This document shows positions 32,538 through 40,774 of a stretch of 64,000 nucleotides of DNA, piece after piece. This stretch comes from Brevibacillus sp042683565 (GTDB lineage Bacteria; Bacillota; Bacilli; Brevibacillales; Brevibacillaceae). The first letter of the stretch is position 1, and each line of letters opens with the position of its first letter. The DNA lies in assembly GCF_042683565.1 (NCBI RefSeq), contig NZ_JBHUJW010000028.1, forward strand, positions 34,301-98,300, read 5' to 3'. Made by a program: the position numbers and the translations under genes. Under the pieces are notes generated by a model. That model was given only the letters and a program-made list of their open reading frames with translations. It was not told where the DNA came from and did no database searches.

Positions 32538-34025
32538 GTGGCTACAACCAGGCAAATTATCACGGTAGTCGGTCTCGGGGCAGGAGACCTCGACCAGTTG
32601 CCGTACGGGATATACCGGACGTTGAAGCAGGCATCCCATCTATACTTGCGCACGCAGGAGCATCCGGTGGTGGAGCAGCTGCGCGCCGAGGGGATCGCGT
32701 ATGCATCATTTGATGAGGTCTACGAGCAGCATGAATCATTCGAGGAAGTATACACAAAGATCGTGGAAAAGCTGTTTGCCAGCGTACAGCAGCACGGCTC
32801 GATCGTCTACGCCGTGCCGGGCCATCCCCTGGTGGCGGAGCGCACGGTGCAGCTGCTGCTGGAGCAGGGAGCTGCCCGTGGGATTGCCATCGAGATCGGC
32901 GGCGGGCAGAGCTTCATCGACCCGCTGTTCGCCCGGCTGAAAATCGATCCGATTGAAGGCTTTGCCTTGCTCGACGGAACGGCGCTGAAGGCAGACCAGG
33001 TATCGCCCGGACTGCATACGATCATCGCGCAGGTGTACGATGCGTTCGTCGCGTCCGATGTGAAGTTGACATTGATGGAAGTTTTGCCGGATGACTATCA
33101 GGTGACGGTGGCAACGGCTGTCGGTGTGGCCGGGCAGGAGCAAATCGAGACCGTGCCGCTGTACGAGCTGGACCGGCTGGACCATTTCGGCAATCTGTCG
33201 CTTGTCTACGTGCCGCCTGCGCAGGATGAGCGTGTCGCGTACCGCCAGTTCTCGTATCTCAAAGAGATCGTCGCCATCCTGCGCAGTCCGGACGGCTGCC
33301 CGTGGGACCGCGAGCAGACGCATCAGAGCATCCGCAAAAATCTGATCGAAGAGACGTACGAGGTGCTGGAGACGATTGACGACGAAGACCCCGATGCGAT
33401 GTGCGAGGAACTGGGCGACCTGTTGATGCAGATCATGCTGCATTCGCAGATGGCCGCCGAGGAAGGGTACTTCACCGTCGACGATGTGGTGGCGACATTG
33501 AATGAAAAGCTGGTACGACGCCATCCGCACGTCTTCGGGGAAAAGAGCGCGAACGACTCCAGCGAGGCGCTCGCCAACTGGCAGGAAATCAAGGCCCAGG
33601 AAAAGGCGGCAAAAGGCATCGATGTCGCGGTCCAGTCGCAGCTGGCGGGCATTCCCCGCGATTTGCCAGCGCTCATGTACGCCTACAAGCTGCAAAAGAA
33701 AGCGGCACAGGTGGGCTTCGACTGGGACGATGTCGCGGACGTCTACGCCAAGGTCGAGGAAGAATTCCGCGAGCTGCGGGAAGCGGCGGACGAGGACCGC
33801 GCCGGAGAGCTGGGCGATCTGCTGTTTGCCGTCGTCAATCTCGCCCGCTTCCTGAAGCTCGATCCCGAAGAAGCGCTCGCGCTGACCAACAACAAGTTCA
33901 AGCAGCGTTTTTCCTATATCGAAGACAAGCTGCGCGCATCTGGCCGCACCTTTGAACAGACCGATCTTACGGAAATGGATCAATGGTGGGAAGAAGCCAA
34001 GCAGCACAGCAAAAGGAGAGGATAG
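32538..34025 (+). CDS. yabN: YabN, tetrapyrrole methylase/MazG fusion
   Basis: This 495-residue two-domain protein has residues ~1-225 with a tetrapyrrole-methylase fold (ITVVGLGAGDLDQLPYGIY, YAVPGHPLVAERTV) and residues ~235-495 with a tandem MazG nucleotide pyrophosphohydrolase (GCPWDREQTHQSIRKNLIEE, EELGDLLMQIMLH with EExxE-type metal ligands). MazG proteins hydrolyse aberrant NTPs. B. subtilis YabN is 489. The GTG follows GGAGGCATGAG. rqcP begins 2 bases after the stop. Confidence 0.95.
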   Translation: MATTRQIITVVGLGAGDLDQLPYGIYRTLKQASHLYLRTQEHPVVEQLRAEGIAYASFDEVYEQHESFEEVYTKIVEKLFASVQQHGSIVYAVPGHPLVAERTVQLLLEQGAARGIAIEIGGGQSFIDPLFARLKIDPIEGFALLDGTALKADQVSPGLHTIIAQVYDAFVASDVKLTLMEVLPDDYQVTVATAVGVAGQEQIETVPLYELDRLDHFGNLSLVYVPPAQDERVAYRQFSYLKEIVAILRSPDGCPWDREQTHQSIRKNLIEETYEVLETIDDEDPDAMCEELGDLLMQIMLHSQMAAEEGYFTVDDVVATLNEKLVRRHPHVFGEKSANDSSEALANWQEIKAQEKAAKGIDVAVQSQLAGIPRDLPALMYAYKLQKKAAQVGFDWDDVADVYAKVEEEFRELREAADEDRAGELGDLLFAVVNLARFLKLDPEEALALTNNKFKQRFSYIEDKLRASGRTFEQTDLTEMDQWWEEAKQHSKRRG

Positions 34026-34027
34026 GC

Positions 34028-34321
34028 ATGAGGCTGGACAAGTATTTGAAAGTATCCCGTCTGATCAAGCGCCGCACCTTGGCGAAAGAGGTGTGCGACA
34101 AAGGGCGGGTCGAGATCAATGACCGCGTGGCCAAATCAGCCAGCAACGTCAAGATCGGCGACAAGCTGTCGATCCGGTTCGGGCAGAAAATCGTGACGGT
34201 GAAGGTGGAGGACATCAAGGAAAACCCGCGCAAGGAAGAAGCGGCTTCCCTCTATTCCGTCATCGGCGAAGTGCCTGTGCCGCGTGATGAAAAAGAAGAG
34301 GATGCTTACATCAAGGGCTAG
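34028..34321 (+). CDS. rqcP: RqcP (YabO), S4-domain ribosome quality-control factor
   Basis: This 97-residue protein is a single S4 RNA-binding domain: MRLDKYLKVSRLIKRRTLAK, then DKGRVEINDRVAKSA. It matches RqcP/YabO (86 residues in B. subtilis), which acts with RqcH on obstructed 50S subunits during alanine tailing of stalled chains. The extra C-terminal tail is charged. AGGAGAGG lies 5 bases before the ATG. A terminator follows closely. Confidence 0.95.
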   Translation: MRLDKYLKVSRLIKRRTLAKEVCDKGRVEINDRVAKSASNVKIGDKLSIRFGQKIVTVKVEDIKENPRKEEAASLYSVIGEVPVPRDEKEEDAYIKG

Positions 34322-34349
34322 AAGGCTGGAAAGCATGGCTCCGAGCCAA

Positions 34350-34378
34350 GACTACCTGTTTGCTGGTAGTCTTTTTTT
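34350..34378 (+). terminator. Terminator after rqcP
   Basis: GACTACC / GGTAGTC around an 8-base loop, then T7. Confidence 0.85.
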
Positions 34379-34444
34379 CATACAGGAAGGGTATATAATG
34401 GAGATACATGTGAGCACCATGAAGACGAAGGGAAGTGTGTACAC

Positions 34445-36589
34445 ATGCAACAAAACGCAGTGAGACTCGGGTATTTTCTCGGGATCGCTCTCTTGCTGGC
34501 TGCGCTGTTTTACTTTTTTGCATCCAACTGGCCCGCACTGGATCGCTTTGGAAAAATCAGTGTGAGCGTATCTGTGCTCCTTCTGTTTTACCTGTTTTCC
34601 TACGTCGGCTCGCTCGTGTTGAAACGGCATGCGTTTATTAGCAACTGGCTTTTGGCCGCAGGCGGACTGGCCTTTGGCGTCACCGTAGCGCTGCTGGGGC
34701 AAATCTACAATTCGCACGCTGACAGTTACATGCTCTTTCTCGTCTGGCTGCTTCCCAATTTGCTGTTTGCTATTGTGACGAAATACCAGCCCTTTTACGT
34801 CATCAGCTACGTCCTGGCGCATCTGGCCATTTGGTTTTTTCTCGATCCTTCCGTCATCCATGTGGCGCTCGGGGACGATTGGTGGTTCATGGTCTATTGG
34901 CTGATTGCGCTCGGCAATCTCCTCCTGTTCTGGCTCACTTCTATCGAGCGGCTGCGCTCGCGATCTATCTATTACCTGTCATTTCTGGTTTTTCAGCTGT
35001 CCCTGTTTCTTTCGGCTTTTGTAGAAGTGTATGGAGTGCTTCCGGAGCTGTTGTATCTGGTGATCGGCGCTGCTTTGTTCGTCGCTTTTCTCCGCTGGAT
35101 GCCGAACCGTGCGATGCTCGTCGTGACAGCGGTCATGCTCGCTCTGTTTCTCATCGGCAAGTTTTTCTGGTATATGGGAGAATACTATTCCGAAGGCTTT
35201 TTCCTGATCGCGCTGCTGGTCGCTGCGGCGATCGTCTGGGGAGCGGTCGCGGGTATGAAATGGCTGCGCAAACAGTCCTCGCAGCAGGATAGCTTGTGGG
35301 GGCGTTTTATTCAAGAAGCCTTTATCGTCCTCGTCACACTGGTGGCGTCTTCGATCGGAGCGATCTCGTTGACGGGTTTTCTGGCTCTTGTGTTCGATGA
35401 CGACAAGTCAGTCGCGTACTTCCTGTTTTTCCTGTCTGTCATCGGTTTTATCGCACCAGCCGTATTGAGCAAAAGTATGAATTCCACCGTTCGCTACACG
35501 CTGCTTGCGATGGGATACTTGCTCGGAGTCGGCTCGTCCCTTTATCTTGAGGGCTACGCTTGGATCGTGTTCCTGATGGTTCTGGGCTATGTATGGACAG
35601 TGAATGGCAGAATCCCCGTCAGGCTGTTGACGCAGTTTGGCTTTCTGCTCGTCCTGTACGTGAAGCTGAGCGATTGGGGAAGCAGTCAGGAGTGGGTGCT
35701 GTGGCTGTTCTTTGTGTTCCAGCTGGCCATGTATGTGGTTCAGCGCTTGCCGACAGCCCTGCAAAACAGCTCCCTGGTCTATGCGCTCTGCTGCTTGCTC
35801 ATCCTGACAGAAGTACATGACCGCGTGATTTGGCTGCAATTCGTAATCAACCTTGCTTATTTTGCGCTCACGACCCTCCTTGCCTACCGCGCCCTGCAAC
35901 AAGATCGAAAAGCGAGCTTCGGGATTGCGCTGGGCTTCTGGTTTGCTTTTTTGCTGATGAAGTATTACGACCTGTTCTGGAGTCTGCTGCACAAGTCCAT
36001 CAGCCTGCTGATACTGAGTATCGTCTTCTTTGCTGTCAGCTACTGGCTGGATCGGTCAGCCAATGGCAGGCAGGAGGAGCAGGGAGTGCCGATTTTTGCG
36101 CGGCAGCGGTTCGCCCTCGCGGCGATCATTGTGCTGCAGCTTTTGCTGGTCGGCTATCAGGTCCAGAGCAGTGAATCGATTCTCTCCCAAGGCCGCTCGG
36201 TGAAACTGCAGCTAGCCCCCATCGATCCACGTTCGTTCCTGCAAGGCGATTACGTCCAGCTTAACTACGAGATTTCCACGCTCGAACAGGAGCAATTCAG
36301 CGACGAGAACGCCAAGCTGCGGGTTGTACTGCGTCCCAACGAGAACGGGGTCTACCAGTACAGTGGCTACTACGAACAAAACGACGTCTGGAACAAGCCG
36401 TATCAGGAGCTTTCCGGCGATGTCATCATCAACGGCAAAGCGATTGACTCTGACCGGGTCGAATACGGGATCGAGAGCTATTTCATCCCGGAGGGCACCG
36501 GCCAAGACATTGAGCGCACGGCGAAATTCGCCATAGTACGGGTAGGGAAAAAGGGAGACGCGCTCTTGGAGAAGCTGACTTCCGAATAG
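34445..36589 (+). CDS. Polytopic membrane protein, DUF2157 with GDYXXLXY domain
   Basis: This 714-residue protein has roughly 17-18 hydrophobic segments. The N-terminal 330 residues resemble DUF2157-type multipass proteins. The C-terminal ~165 residues form a soluble extracytoplasmic domain with the signature FLQGDYVQLNYEIS (residues ~597-610) of GDYXXLXY proteins, usually encoded beside DUF2157 genes; here both are fused. TATAAT at 34394-34399 is a likely -10; GAAGGGAAGTG lies before the ATG. It is an insertion between rqcP and yabP. No function is established; cell-envelope or stress roles would be a guess. Confidence 0.85.
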   Translation: MQQNAVRLGYFLGIALLLAALFYFFASNWPALDRFGKISVSVSVLLLFYLFSYVGSLVLKRHAFISNWLLAAGGLAFGVTVALLGQIYNSHADSYMLFLVWLLPNLLFAIVTKYQPFYVISYVLAHLAIWFFLDPSVIHVALGDDWWFMVYWLIALGNLLLFWLTSIERLRSRSIYYLSFLVFQLSLFLSAFVEVYGVLPELLYLVIGAALFVAFLRWMPNRAMLVVTAVMLALFLIGKFFWYMGEYYSEGFFLIALLVAAAIVWGAVAGMKWLRKQSSQQDSLWGRFIQEAFIVLVTLVASSIGAISLTGFLALVFDDDKSVAYFLFFLSVIGFIAPAVLSKSMNSTVRYTLLAMGYLLGVGSSLYLEGYAWIVFLMVLGYVWTVNGRIPVRLLTQFGFLLVLYVKLSDWGSSQEWVLWLFFVFQLAMYVVQRLPTALQNSSLVYALCCLLILTEVHDRVIWLQFVINLAYFALTTLLAYRALQQDRKASFGIALGFWFAFLLMKYYDLFWSLLHKSISLLILSIVFFAVSYWLDRSANGRQEEQGVPIFARQRFALAAIIVLQLLLVGYQVQSSESILSQGRSVKLQLAPIDPRSFLQGDYVQLNYEISTLEQEQFSDENAKLRVVLRPNENGVYQYSGYYEQNDVWNKPYQELSGDVIINGKAIDSDRVEYGIESYFIPEGTGQDIERTAKFAIVRVGKKGDALLEKLTSE

Positions 36590-36594
36590 ATACC

Positions 36595-36643
36595 CCAAGC
36601 AAAAAAGGAGCTGTCCGATTGATTCGGCAGCTCCTTTTGCTTG
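36595..36643 (+). terminator. Strong terminator after the DUF2157 gene
   Basis: CCAAGCAAAA plus AAGGAGCTG pairs with CAGCTCCTT plus TTGCTTGG; CCGA/TCGG extends the inner stem. Confidence 0.85.
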
Positions 36644-36756
36644 GAATATGCGACTTCATCAGGCTGTAGGTGAAGCCATTCGTTACCAGTCTGTAACCCT
36701 TTCCTGCCGTTCTTTTCCTATTATAGAGAGAATTGCAGGTGAAGGAGGCGTTACCG

Positions 36757-38784
36757 TTGAACAAAAGCACAAAACAAGGATTATCTGTACTGCTGGCGAC
36801 TACGGTGTTGGCAAGTCCATTCGCCGTGGTGCCAAAAGCCGCTTATGCCCTCACAGTCGAAGACGTTTCGGCGGATGATACGAGCGCGGATGAAGAAACA
36901 GAATATACAATCGAATTTGAAATCGACAAAGAGTTGAAAGCGGGCGACGAGATTTCCGTCAAGTTTCCATCCGATTTCACCGTCGACAAAAAGCTGAAGA
37001 CATCTGACGTCTATCTGGAGGATGACGACGGGGACGAAGTGGAGATTGATAATGTGTCCGTCAGCAGCAATGTCGTGACCATCGAGCTGGATGACAAGGT
37101 AAGCAAGGGTACGGTCTTGACCTTGTCGATCGACAACGTGACCAATCCCGAGGACAAGGGCACGTATTCCATCGGGGTGAAAACGTCCAAGGAATCGACG
37201 TACAAAAACGGAAAAATCACCATTGGCAAATCGTCGAGCAGCAGCAGTAGCAGCAGCAAATTTGCGGTCTCCCAGAGCAGCAAGGACGCAGGAGCAGAGA
37301 TTTCCCTGACCTTGGGCAAATTCAATTTGTCGTCCAAGTCGAAATTGAAAAAAGGGAAATACATTTACGTCGACTTCCCAACCAAGGATATGCTGCCGAA
37401 GAGCATCAGCAAATCGGATGTCAAAGTAAACGGGACCAAGGTAGACTACCTGTCGATCATTGACAATGACTCCATTCGCATCGAGGTGCCGAGCGGAGCA
37501 GACGGCGATTCCTCCATCAAGCTCGAATTCAGTTCTTCGGCAGGGATCAAAAACCCGTCGAGTGCCGATGACGACTATACCTTCGAGATCGAGTACGACG
37601 ACAAGACCTACACGTCCGAGAAGATGGAAGTCACCGGATCGGCCAACGCATCGTTTGACGTCGCGCTGTCGGACCGGGGGGCAGGGGCGCGCTCCAGCTA
37701 CTCGTTTGACATCGATCTGTGGACGAAGGCGTACGCCAACTCGGATATTACGATCGAATTCCCGAGCGCGGACATGGTCCCTCCCGTCCTGTCGGGCTAC
37801 AGCGTGACGGTAAACGGGGAACCGGTCGGCACTGTGAGCGTGAGCAATGGAAAGGTCTCCTTCCGCACGCCCAGCGGGTTCAAAAGCGCGGACAGCCTGA
37901 ATGTCAAATTTGCCTTCGATGCGTATTTGACCAACCCGAAAACGGCAGGGACATACAGCCTGACAGCCAAGGTAGACGGCAGAACGTACCGTTCCAAAAG
38001 CTTTGAGATCACTGGCAGCGCTGTACCGGTTGCGGTGGACAATACCGCGGCAACGATCGGACTGACGAGGGCGACTGCTTCTACTCCGACCGGCATACAA
38101 ATCGCGATCAAAGGTCTGGGCGCGCCGATCACGCGTGGGCAAGGCTTCTTTGAAGTCGTACTGCCGGCGGGCTTCCGCATTCCGGCGTACATTCCGAGTA
38201 CCAGTGTGACGGTCAACGGAACGGCTGCCAATTACGTCGGGGTCCGTGGCCAGAATCTGATTATCGTGCCGACGCAGGATATTCCCGCGCAGACGGCTGT
38301 CAACATCAACGTCCTCGAAGCCGGGGGAATCGTCAACCCGGCGCCTCCCGGTGTGTACAGCATCGGGGTCTACACTTCCGAGGAAAAAGGACTGCTGTTT
38401 GCCCGCCCGGCGACGATCGTGGCTCTGAACGGCGTCAGCTTCAAGGCCAACGTCGCTTCGTTCACCAAGGCAGGAAAAGTGACGGCAATGGGGGCAGCGC
38501 CGTATATCGTAAACGGCAACACCTTGATGCCGGCGTCGTTTTTCCGCGATGGCCTCGGCATGACTGTCACCTGGACGCAGACGACCGCCAAAGTCGTCAG
38601 CGGCAATACCGTCATGCAGTTCAAGGTAGGCTCCAACGTAGCCACCGTCAATGGCCAGAATGTGACCCTGCCAGTGGCGGTTCAACTGAAAAACAAGATT
38701 CCGGCCTTGCCGCTTCGTGCCATTACAGATCGGACCGGCTACAAAATCATCTTCGCCAACGGCAACTACACGATCTATAAATAG
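36757..38784 (+). CDS. Secreted repeat protein with C-terminal stalk (Cu-amine-oxidase-N-like) domain
   Basis: This 675-residue exported protein has a signal peptide ending near AAYA|LTVED, then about four beta-rich repeats of ~120 residues (roughly 30-150, 165-285, 290-405, 415-535). These share patterns of the type IxVEFP, DVxVNG, NPxxxGTYS and YxSExxxVTGSA. A polyserine linker follows repeat 1. The last ~110 residues resemble copper-amine-oxidase N-terminal/stalk domains (VNGNTLMPASFFRDGLGMTV, ALPLRAITDRTGYKI). A surface or matrix role is inferred. GAAGGAGG places the start at TTG 36757, not the upstream TTG at 36733. It is an insertion relative to B. subtilis. Confidence 0.85.
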   Translation: MNKSTKQGLSVLLATTVLASPFAVVPKAAYALTVEDVSADDTSADEETEYTIEFEIDKELKAGDEISVKFPSDFTVDKKLKTSDVYLEDDDGDEVEIDNVSVSSNVVTIELDDKVSKGTVLTLSIDNVTNPEDKGTYSIGVKTSKESTYKNGKITIGKSSSSSSSSSKFAVSQSSKDAGAEISLTLGKFNLSSKSKLKKGKYIYVDFPTKDMLPKSISKSDVKVNGTKVDYLSIIDNDSIRIEVPSGADGDSSIKLEFSSSAGIKNPSSADDDYTFEIEYDDKTYTSEKMEVTGSANASFDVALSDRGAGARSSYSFDIDLWTKAYANSDITIEFPSADMVPPVLSGYSVTVNGEPVGTVSVSNGKVSFRTPSGFKSADSLNVKFAFDAYLTNPKTAGTYSLTAKVDGRTYRSKSFEITGSAVPVAVDNTAATIGLTRATASTPTGIQIAIKGLGAPITRGQGFFEVVLPAGFRIPAYIPSTSVTVNGTAANYVGVRGQNLIIVPTQDIPAQTAVNINVLEAGGIVNPAPPGVYSIGVYTSEEKGLLFARPATIVALNGVSFKANVASFTKAGKVTAMGAAPYIVNGNTLMPASFFRDGLGMTVTWTQTTAKVVSGNTVMQFKVGSNVATVNGQNVTLPVAVQLKNKIPALPLRAITDRTGYKIIFANGNYTIYK

Positions 38785-38790
38785 TCAGAC

Positions 38791-38817
38791 AACCCCGCGA
38801 TCCAGCGGGGGTTTTTT
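38791..38817 (+). terminator. Terminator after the repeat protein gene
   Basis: AACCCCGC / GCGGGGGTT, then T6. Confidence 0.85.
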
Positions 38818-38839
38818 GTTCTAAAAGGACATCCCTCCC

Positions 38840-38847
38840 CATACGAT
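38840..38847 (+). promoter_or_regulatory. Possible sigma-E -10 for yabPQ
   Basis: CATACGAT fits the sigma-E -10 CATACAnT at seven positions and lies 32 bases before yabP, a sigma-E gene in B. subtilis. The -35 is not clear. Confidence 0.4.
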
Positions 38848-38878
38848 GGTACAAGAAGGGTATGCAAGGGGGGGAGTT

Positions 38879-39166
38879 ATGATGAACGAGCACATGAAGC
38901 GGCCTCGGCATGAAGTCGTGATGATCAATCGGCGCAGCTTGGCGATTTCGGGTGTAAAAAACGTCGAAAGCTTTGACAGTGAAGAGTTTTTGCTGGAGAC
39001 AGAGGGCGGCTTTCTAACCATACGTGGACAAAATTTGCATATGAAAAATCTGAGTCTGGAAACCGGAGAAGTGGCGATCGAAGGTCTGGTGCATGAAATG
39101 GCCTATCTTGAGCAAGGTCAGGCCGGGGATCGGTCGAGAGGTTTCTTCGGCAAGCTGTTCAAGTGA
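38879..39166 (+). CDS. yabP: Spore cortex assembly protein YabP
   Basis: This 95-residue protein matches YabP: LAISGVKNVESFDSEEFLLE, TIRGQNLHMKNLSLETGEVA, and a FFGKLFK end. YabP shares a fold with YqfC and is needed for spore cortex formation in the mother cell. Double ATG at 38879/38882 after GGGGGGGAG. Its TGA overlaps the yabQ GTG by four bases. Confidence 0.93.
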   Translation: MMNEHMKRPRHEVVMINRRSLAISGVKNVESFDSEEFLLETEGGFLTIRGQNLHMKNLSLETGEVAIEGLVHEMAYLEQGQAGDRSRGFFGKLFK

Positions 39167-39735
39167 ATATCGGGGTTCAGCTGCAGACGGTGCTGGCTAT
39201 GTCCACGTGCGGTGTTCTCATGGGAATGGGATTTGATACGTACCATGTTTTCAAAGGCAAAAGCAGGCTGCCGCTCTGGATGGTGTTTATTTTTGACATC
39301 CTCTTTTGGGTAGGCAGCATGGGGGCTGTTTTCCTCATATTGCTGAAGGTCAATAACGGAATCATTCGCTTTCCCATCTTTTTTGGAATGATTTTCGGCG
39401 CCTGGGTGTATTTTGTTATAGGTAGTAAGAAGTATATCCAATTGCTGCACCGCGTGATAGAATTCTGTCAGTGGCTCTATCGCACGGTCTTGCAAATCAT
39501 CGACGTCCTGGTCGTTCGTCCCGTCTTGTTCTTTTACCGAGTGATCCTGATGACGCTGGCATTTTTGTATTCCGGGTTGCTCGCGATCCTCGGCTTTTTG
39601 TGGAAAGTGGCGCGATTTGTCACTTCTCCGTTTGCCAGATGGGGTCAACAAATGGGGAAAAAAATGTTCAGCAAGTCAAGAGGAATTTGGTTCAATTGGA
39701 AGAATTTGTTTCACTCGAAGAGAAAACGGGAGTAA
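39163..39735 (+). CDS. yabQ: Spore cortex protein YabQ (membrane)
   Basis: This 190-residue protein has four to five hydrophobic helices in the first 140 residues and a basic C-terminal tail, like B. subtilis YabQ (211), a mother-cell membrane protein required for cortex synthesis. The GTG start overlaps yabP (GTGA), indicating coupling. divIC begins 17 bases after the stop. Confidence 0.9.
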   Translation: MNIGVQLQTVLAMSTCGVLMGMGFDTYHVFKGKSRLPLWMVFIFDILFWVGSMGAVFLILLKVNNGIIRFPIFFGMIFGAWVYFVIGSKKYIQLLHRVIEFCQWLYRTVLQIIDVLVVRPVLFFYRVILMTLAFLYSGLLAILGFLWKVARFVTSPFARWGQQMGKKMFSKSRGIWFNWKNLFHSKRKRE

Positions 39736-39752
39736 ACATCCGAGGTGGCAAA

Positions 39753-40064
39753 ATGATGAAAGAAGCAATGTCCGCTCCAGTAAACCGAAAAGGACAAAGG
39801 CGGAGAATGCGGCTCTTTTTCTTTTTCATTCTTTGCTTTTTCGTCTGGACTGGCTATACCCTCTATTTGCAAAGCGGGGTCCTGTCCCAGAAAGAAGCAG
39901 AGCTTAATGCGCTGAAAGAAGAGTCGGCGAATTTGCAGCAGCAGCAGGAAGAGCTGTCATACGAAGCGAGTCGGCTGGGTGACAAAGAGTATTTGGCAGA
40001 GCTGGCACGCAAGCGGATCTACTACACGAAGCCCGGCGAGAGCATTTATGTGATTCCGGAGTAG
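39753..40064 (+). CDS. divIC: Cell division protein DivIC (FtsB-like)
   Basis: This 103-residue bitopic protein has a basic N terminus, one membrane helix (residues ~24-44, LFFFFILCFFVWTGYTLYL) and an extracellular leucine coiled coil (~50-80), then LAELARKRIYYTKPGES, the conserved FtsB/DivIC C-terminal segment. It works with FtsL and DivIB in septal wall synthesis. GAGGTGG lies before the ATG at 39753. It is slightly shorter than B. subtilis DivIC (125). Confidence 0.93.
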   Translation: MMKEAMSAPVNRKGQRRRMRLFFFFILCFFVWTGYTLYLQSGVLSQKEAELNALKEESANLQQQQEELSYEASRLGDKEYLAELARKRIYYTKPGESIYVIPE

Positions 40065-40107
40065 GCTGTCTGGCTGATCTTCAAGCAGAGGGAGGCTTTC
40101 CACGTTC

Positions 40108-40479
40108 ATGGGAGTCGAGATCGGGAGCAAACTTGAAGGAAAAGTGACAGGTATCACGAAATTCGGTGCGTTTGTGGAGCTGCCTGGAAATGTGACCGGT
40201 CTTGTGCATATCAGTGAGATTGCAGATACGTTCGTCAAAGACATTCACGATTTTCTCAAGATCGGAGACATCGTTACCGTAAAGGTCTTGAACATCCGAG
40301 AGGGAAAGATCGGCTTGTCGATCAAAAAAGCACAGGAAAAGGAAAGGCCTCCTCGCCAACAGCGGGAGCGCGGAGAAGCCTTTGAAGATAAACTGAACCG
40401 ATTTTTAAAAGAAAGCGAAGACCGCCAATCCTCGTTAAAGAAAAATGGGGACAAGAGGGGCCGTGGTCGACAGCGTTGA
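40108..40479 (+). CDS. yabR: S1-domain RNA-binding protein YabR
   Basis: This 123-residue protein is mostly one S1/OB domain (residues ~3-75: GSKLEGKVTGITKFGAFVEL, GLVHISEIADTFVKDI, VKVLNIREGKIGLSIKKA) and a basic, disordered C-terminal tail. B. subtilis YabR is 128 residues and is related to polynucleotide-phosphorylase S1 domains; its RNA target is unknown. GGGAGG lies about 12 bases before the ATG. Confidence 0.93.
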   Translation: MGVEIGSKLEGKVTGITKFGAFVELPGNVTGLVHISEIADTFVKDIHDFLKIGDIVTVKVLNIREGKIGLSIKKAQEKERPPRQQRERGEAFEDKLNRFLKESEDRQSSLKKNGDKRGRGRQR

Positions 40480-40532
40480 TTCGGAAAATTACCACTTTTC
40501 TTTCTTTGTGTCAATCGCATTTTGACTGCACG

Positions 40533-40641
40533 AGCAGGAAGGCATTTTGGAAATCGTGCCGAATACGTAATCGTAAGCCCGTTTCGCAAAGCGCGAATCA
40601 CCTGTCGGCCGACGTTATCCGCCATAACGTCGGTTTTTTTT
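40533..40641 (+). ncRNA. Candidate sigma-H-driven small RNA between yabR and spoIIE
   Basis: AGCAGGAA (40533-40540) resembles the sigma-H -35 RnAGGAwww and GCCGAATAC (40558-40566) the -10 RnnGAATww, with slightly long spacing. About 45 bases further a perfect 10-bp stem CCGACGTTAT (40609-40618) / ATAACGTCGG (40624-40633) ends in T8. Together they would give a transcript of 65-70 bases that ends before the spoIIE promoter. B. subtilis has tRNA genes at this place; here there are none. Confidence 0.45.
40609..40641 (+). terminator. Strong terminator before spoIIE
   Basis: A perfect 10-bp stem with a CCGCC loop and eight T residues. Confidence 0.92.
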
Positions 40642-40652
40642 GTCTTTGCGCA

Positions 40653-40740
40653 TGTCCGAACGTGTCAATGAATTTGTCGGATGATTCTGGGAATATCCAT
40701 TGGTATTTTGACAAATTTTACAATACCGCCTCCGTATAAT
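40653..40740 (+). promoter_or_regulatory. Spo0A-activated spoIIE promoter with 21-bp spacer
   Basis: TTGACA (40708-40713) and TATAAT (40735-40740) are separated by 21 bp, the same abnormal spacing as B. subtilis spoIIE, which needs Spo0A~P. Near-match 0A boxes lie upstream: TGTCCGA (40653), TGTCAAT (40663), TGTCGGA (40675), and TGTCAAA overlaps the -35 on the opposite strand. Confidence 0.85.
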
Positions 40741-40774
40741 GAGAAACACATTGAAAAGAACGGGGTGGTGTAAC

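Noticed and set aside
36781..38685. 634-codon minus-strand frame opposite the repeat protein
   Set aside because: Arg/His-rich shadow frame; the plus-strand frame has a signal peptide, repeats and a strong ribosome site.
40480..40641. tRNA genes expected between yabR and spoIIE by analogy with B. subtilis
   Set aside because: No cloverleaf, T-arm GTTCGAATC or CCA end is present.
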